Positions 7,131 through 9,332 of a DNA stretch of 9,332 nt are shown here, piece by piece (the first letter of the stretch is position 1; every line of letters begins with the position of its first letter). Origin of the DNA: Pseudomonadota bacterium. GTDB lineage: Bacteria; Pseudomonadota; Alphaproteobacteria; Reyranellales; Reyranellaceae. Under the pieces are notes generated by a model. The model was given only the letters and a program-made list of their open reading frames with translations, was not told where the DNA came from and did not search any database. Both the position numbers and the translations under genes were made by a program. The DNA is taken from NCBI GenBank assembly GCA_023436825.1, contig JAEZHS010000338.1:1-9332 (forward strand). The letters are read 5' to 3'.

Positions 7131-8558
7131 TCACTCGGCGGATACGCGGGCAGCCGCGGCGACTGTCGGCGCGGGCGCGTCGTGCTTGCTGTCGATCTCA
7201 TCGAAGGTGCGCCCCTTGGGCTCGAAGCCGAACGCCCAGAACCCGATCAGGCCGAGGATATACCACGCGGCGAAGTAGCTCAGCGCAGGGCCGAGCATGA
7301 CGAGATTGGGCGCGGCGGGCTTGATCAGATCGCCTGCGCCCATGATCAGCGCCAGCCCGAGCGGGCCGAGGAACTTGCCGCAATTGCCGACGCCGTAGCT
7401 CAGCCCCATGCCGCTGGCGCGCAATCGGGCCGGCCAGATCTCCGCCATGTACGGCCCGACGACGGTGTAGACGGCGCTGCCGAAGAAGGCCTGCGCCACG
7501 ATCAGCATGTAGAACAGCGAGGCGCCGGCGATATAGACGTCGTGCAGGTAGCCCGCGAGCACCATCAGGAGGGCGGCCATCACGCAATAGAGCGTGCCGG
7601 AGCCGCGCCGCCCCAGAGGCTCGATCAACGCAGTGATGCTGAACCGGCCGAGAATCCCTGCGAGGTTGACGAATATCATCAGGAAGCCGGCCTGCTCCGG
7701 GCTGATCTTGGGCACCAGGACGAGCATCAGCAGAGTCGGTCCCCATAGTCCCAGCGAGGCGCCGCCGGTCTGGGTGAGGCCGGTGAGACACCCGGCGGCG
7801 ACCAGCCGTGGATAGTGGAACAGCTCGACCCAGCGCGTCTTCCTGATCACGGGCAGCGTGCTCGGCAGCACGATCTCCCCGGGCTCGATCATCAGCGCCC
7901 AGGCGAGCGACTGCCGCGCTTCTTCGGGGCGTCCCTTGAGCAGCAGCCAGCGTGGCGATTCCGGCACCCACCAGCGGATCATGAACACCAGGACCACCGG
8001 CGCCAGGCCCACCAGGAACAGCCCGCGCCAGCCGACGATCGGCAGGAGCTGCCAGGCCGCGAGGCCGGCCAGCATGCTGCCCCCCGGCAGCAGCGTCGTG
8101 ATGAGCGCGCTGACCCAGCCGCGCTTGTAGGCCGGGATGAACTCCTGCACGAGCGGCAGGTCGATGGTGAAGATGCCGGCATTGCCGACACCGACGAAGA
8201 AGCGGAAGAACATCAGGAAGAACCAGCCTGGGATCAGGGCGTCCTGGTCCGGCGTGAACACCATGATGCCGGTGGCGAGCGAGATCGTGAGCGTCGACAG
8301 GATGAACACAGTGCGGCGGCCAACCTTGTCGCCCAGCCATCCCCAGAAGAAGGCGCCGGGCACCGCGCCGAGACCCGACGCCAGCAGGATGGCGCCGCCC
8401 TCCCAGTAGGTCAGCGACCATTGCCTGGTCAGGGCCGCGGTGACGTAGCCGATCAGGAAGAAATCAAAGAAATCGAGCAGATCCGCCACGTTCGCCGTGC
8501 AGATCAGCTTCCACTGATTTGTCGTCAGCTTCTTCTGCCGTTCCAAGAGCTCGATCAT
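7131..8558 (-). CDS. MFS transporter, sugar-porter / aromatic-acid symporter type
   Basis: Inner-membrane secondary transporter of 475 residues with the hydrophobic pattern of 12 membrane helices. The first helix has LLDFFDFFLIG (27-37), resembling the acidic motif in helix 1 of proton-coupled organic-acid symporters. The MFS loop signature GWLGDKVGRR is at 73-82, FRFFVGVGNAG at 118-128 in helix 4, the sugar-porter signature PESPRWLL at 199-206, and E-x-WPARLRASGMG at 373-385. The central cytoplasmic loop spans about 200-250; the C-terminal tail is short and rich in A and V. The ATG at 8558 has GGAGG 7 bases upstream and gives a normal cytoplasmic N-terminus; a longer in-frame start at 8708 would add 50 residues lacking family character. 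The substrate is unknown: an organic or aromatic acid is plausible given the nearby IclR and thioesterase genes (inference). No clear terminator follows, only a 10-bp palindrome at 7118-7127. Confidence 0.92.
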   Translation of the reverse strand: MIELLERQKKLTTNQWKLICTANVADLLDFFDFFLIGYVTAALTRQWSLTYWEGGAILLASGLGAVPGAFFWGWLGDKVGRRTVFILSTLTISLATGIMVFTPDQDALIPGWFFLMFFRFFVGVGNAGIFTIDLPLVQEFIPAYKRGWVSALITTLLPGGSMLAGLAAWQLLPIVGWRGLFLVGLAPVVLVFMIRWWVPESPRWLLLKGRPEEARQSLAWALMIEPGEIVLPSTLPVIRKTRWVELFHYPRLVAAGCLTGLTQTGGASLGLWGPTLLMLVLVPKISPEQAGFLMIFVNLAGILGRFSITALIEPLGRRGSGTLYCVMAALLMVLAGYLHDVYIAGASLFYMLIVAQAFFGSAVYTVVGPYMAEIWPARLRASGMGLSYGVGNCGKFLGPLGLALIMGAGDLIKPAAPNLVMLGPALSYFAAWYILGLIGFWAFGFEPKGRTFDEIDSKHDAPAPTVAAAARVSAE

Positions 8559-8616
8559 GACGCTCCCTCCGCTGGCCGGCGGATAGCGAAATGAACGCTG
8601 CGCGACGCTCTTCTCT

Positions 8617-8650
8617 GTTATACGTGACTGGTAGCTGTGCGTGATTGGTA
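8617..8650 (-). promoter_or_regulatory. Direct repeats abutting a -10 box upstream of the MFS gene
   Basis: Two 13-base direct repeats (8621-8633 and 8638-8650, plus-strand form T-R-CGTGA-Y-TGGTA) match at 11 of 13 positions with a 17-base period. On the minus strand the nearer copy overlaps the edge of TATAAC (8622-8617), a 5-of-6 match to a -10 box about 60 bases from the MFS ATG. No good -35 hexamer is present; the repeats occupy that position, as at promoters driven by activators that bind tandem sites (for example AraC/XylS-type). The regulator is unknown. Confidence 0.42.
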
Positions 8651-8778
8651 ACGAAGTGCCCAACCGTCGATCGGTTGCCGCCTCCGCCAGCGAGATCGAG
8701 CGTAACAATCCGCCGTACTGCCATCAAGAACGCTTCACCGCATTCGAAGCGTCGACCATGTGCTTGCACGTTCGAGCG

Positions 8779-8813
8779 CGACAGGCTGATGTAAGGCAGT
8801 GACTGGCCTGTCG
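8779..8813. repeat. 8-bp inverted repeat
   Basis: CGACAGGC (8779-8786) and GCCTGTCG (8806-8813) are perfect reverse complements around a 19-base centre. The match continues imperfectly outward if a two-base bulge is allowed (GCG before the first arm, GCGC at 8815-8818 after the second). It could be an operator, a weak hairpin or chance in GC-rich DNA. Confidence 0.3.
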
Positions 8814-8905
8814 TTGCGCTGGCTAGCGACCATCGCCGCCAGTTGCGCCTCTACGGTCTCGACGTAACGCCTGCTCGAGCCCCACATCGTGTGACCTCGG
8901 CTAAA

Positions 8906-8945
8906 GCACAATCCGCCCAGCTGGAATCGGCTGGGCGGATTGTGC
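8906..8945 (-). terminator. 16-bp-stem hairpin in the gene-poor region
   Basis: Arms 8906-8921 and 8930-8945 are exact reverse complements around an 8-base centre. Reading the minus strand, the second arm is followed by TTTAG, a short T-run, so a terminator for minus-strand transcription entering from the right is plausible. Reading the plus strand the tail is CTCTTG. No gene ends nearby on either strand, which leaves its purpose open. Confidence 0.45.
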
Positions 8946-9075
8946 CTCTTGCAACAAGCATCGCCAGTGCGCGCGATTCTGATCAGCGCCTCAGCTTCTC
9001 GAGCCCAATTAAACAAGGGCAACACTCCCTCGGCAGCCAGGTGTAACGGTGACCTCCCGAGCTTCGTCTTCTATG

Positions 9076-9117
9076 GAGACCGGCAAGACAGCCGGTCTCT
9101 CAGTCGAAAAGGGAGAC
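9076..9117 (+). promoter_or_regulatory. Leader with two mutually exclusive hairpins over the ribosome binding site
   Basis: Hairpin 1 pairs GAGACCGGC (9076-9084) with GCCGGTCTC (9091-9099), a perfect 9-bp stem with a 6-base loop. Hairpin 2 would pair GTCTCTC (9095-9101) with GGGAGAC (9111-9117), a 7-bp stem with one G-U pair, covering most of the AGGGAG Shine-Dalgarno (9110-9115) of the small gene at 9121. Bases 9095-9099 are shared, so only one can form at a time. By eye hairpin 1 is the stronger, which would leave the site open by default. The layout suits attenuation-like or thermosensor-like control (inference). Confidence 0.42.
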
Positions 9118-9120
9118 GCA

Positions 9121-9315
9121 ATGCAGGCTTTTTGCTCGATCGTGGCCACGATCCTCACTCTTGCCGGTCCAGGAGAGTGCAAGGCACCGGCCGACAGCGT
9201 GACGTCCAAGGCCGGTACGACCAACGTCCACTACGCACGCATCGGCTTGCCGGGGCTTCCAAGGCTGCCCGCCGTGCCGCGCCTGCCGCGTGTACCGAAG
9301 CCGAAGTGGCCTTAA
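9121..9315 (+). CDS. Small cationic proline-repeat peptide (64 residues), unrecognised
   Basis: I do not recognise a family. The ATG has AGGGAG 5 bases upstream, a strong ribosome binding site, and is preferred over an in-frame GTG at 9049. Residues 2-16 (QAFCSIVATILTLAG) are hydrophobic and resemble a signal or anchor segment, though without the usual positive charges before it; cysteines are at 5 and 20. A polar middle follows (21-40). Residues 43-60 are six tripeptides of the form (L/V)-P-x, namely LPG LPR LPA VPR LPR VPK, then PKWP. The tail has five basic and no acidic residues. Different codons are used for the repeated Leu, Pro, Val and Arg, which suggests selection on the protein rather than a recent DNA duplication. 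A secreted or membrane-tethered polyproline-type peptide is likely; a chance frame remains possible. Confidence 0.58.
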   Translation: MQAFCSIVATILTLAGPGECKAPADSVTSKAGTTNVHYARIGLPGLPRLPAVPRLPRVPKPKWP

Positions 9316-9332
9316 CTCATGCTCTTCCGGAC

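Larger units (their letters stand above)
8651..9075. other. Gene-poor region with inverted repeats
   Basis: Together with the MFS leader and the small-gene leader this forms about 560 bases without a convincing gene. The open frames here are short, lack a good ribosome binding site or known motif, and one (minus strand, 8735-9025) runs straight through a strong hairpin. Composition is less G+C-rich than the flanks. Two inverted repeats (8779-8813 and 8906-8945) are listed separately. I see no tRNA, rRNA, CRISPR or complete insertion sequence. A decayed mobile element or a small RNA gene are possible readings without direct support. Confidence 0.5.

Noticed and set aside
7198..8421. Minus-strand open frame of 407 codons overlapping the MFS gene in another frame
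   Set aside because: The MFS frame has membrane helices and signature motifs; this frame gives an Arg/His/Ala-rich sequence without either.
8464..8769. Minus-strand frame of 101 codons overlapping the MFS start region
   Set aside because: It overlaps the MFS N-terminus and its promoter, and shows no domain.
8735..9025. Minus-strand frame of 96 codons in the gene-poor region
   Set aside because: It has no good ribosome binding site or known motif and reads through the perfect 16-bp hairpin, so coding is unlikely, though a decayed gene cannot be excluded.
8559..9120. Insertion sequence remnant or tRNA gene
   Set aside because: The inverted repeats suggested IS ends, but no transposase fragment, target duplication or tRNA cloverleaf could be made out.

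Overview
The window is high-GC, gene-dense DNA that looks like an alphaproteobacterial chromosome. The clearest pointer is the compact order xseB-ispA-dxs, which is typical of that class, together with Dxs and IspA sequences of ordinary proteobacterial type. I cannot fix the genus from sequence alone; Hyphomicrobiales or a Reyranella-like lineage would fit.

Left part (1-3186, all minus strand): a conserved housekeeping operon. xseB (exonuclease VII small subunit, probably starting at TTG) is followed 11 bases later by ispA (farnesyl diphosphate synthase) and 27 bases after that by dxs (first enzyme of the MEP isoprenoid pathway). A strong hairpin at 1-36 follows dxs. IspA and Dxs supply and use the same C5 precursors.

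Middle (3187-4936, plus strand): a 259-bp divergent intergenic region, then an IclR-family regulator, a perfect 20-bp-stem palindrome, and a PaaI-type hotdog thioesterase. This looks like a small acyl-CoA or aromatic-acid type locus, but no substrate can be read from it.

4933-6972 (minus strand): an accessory-looking pair. One gene encodes a DUF3987-family P-loop protein whose Walker A lysine is replaced by arginine and which lacks a primase domain. Upstream of it lies a 177-residue protein I do not recognise. The DUF3987 gene converges on the thioesterase gene, and the two stop codons share one CTAG. The 177-residue gene has its Shine-Dalgarno sequence in the loop of a perfect 8-bp hairpin abutting the start codon.

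Right part (7131-9332): an MFS transporter of the sugar-porter/aromatic-acid-symporter superfamily (minus strand), with a pair of 13-bp direct repeats abutting a -10-like box. Next comes about 560 bases without a convincing gene but with several inverted repeats. Last is a small plus-strand gene for a 64-residue peptide with a hydrophobic N-terminus and a cationic (L/V)-P-x repeat tail. Its leader can form two mutually exclusive hairpins, one of which hides the ribosome binding site. The small peptide with its leader, and the DUF3987/unknown pair, are the least explained parts of the window.
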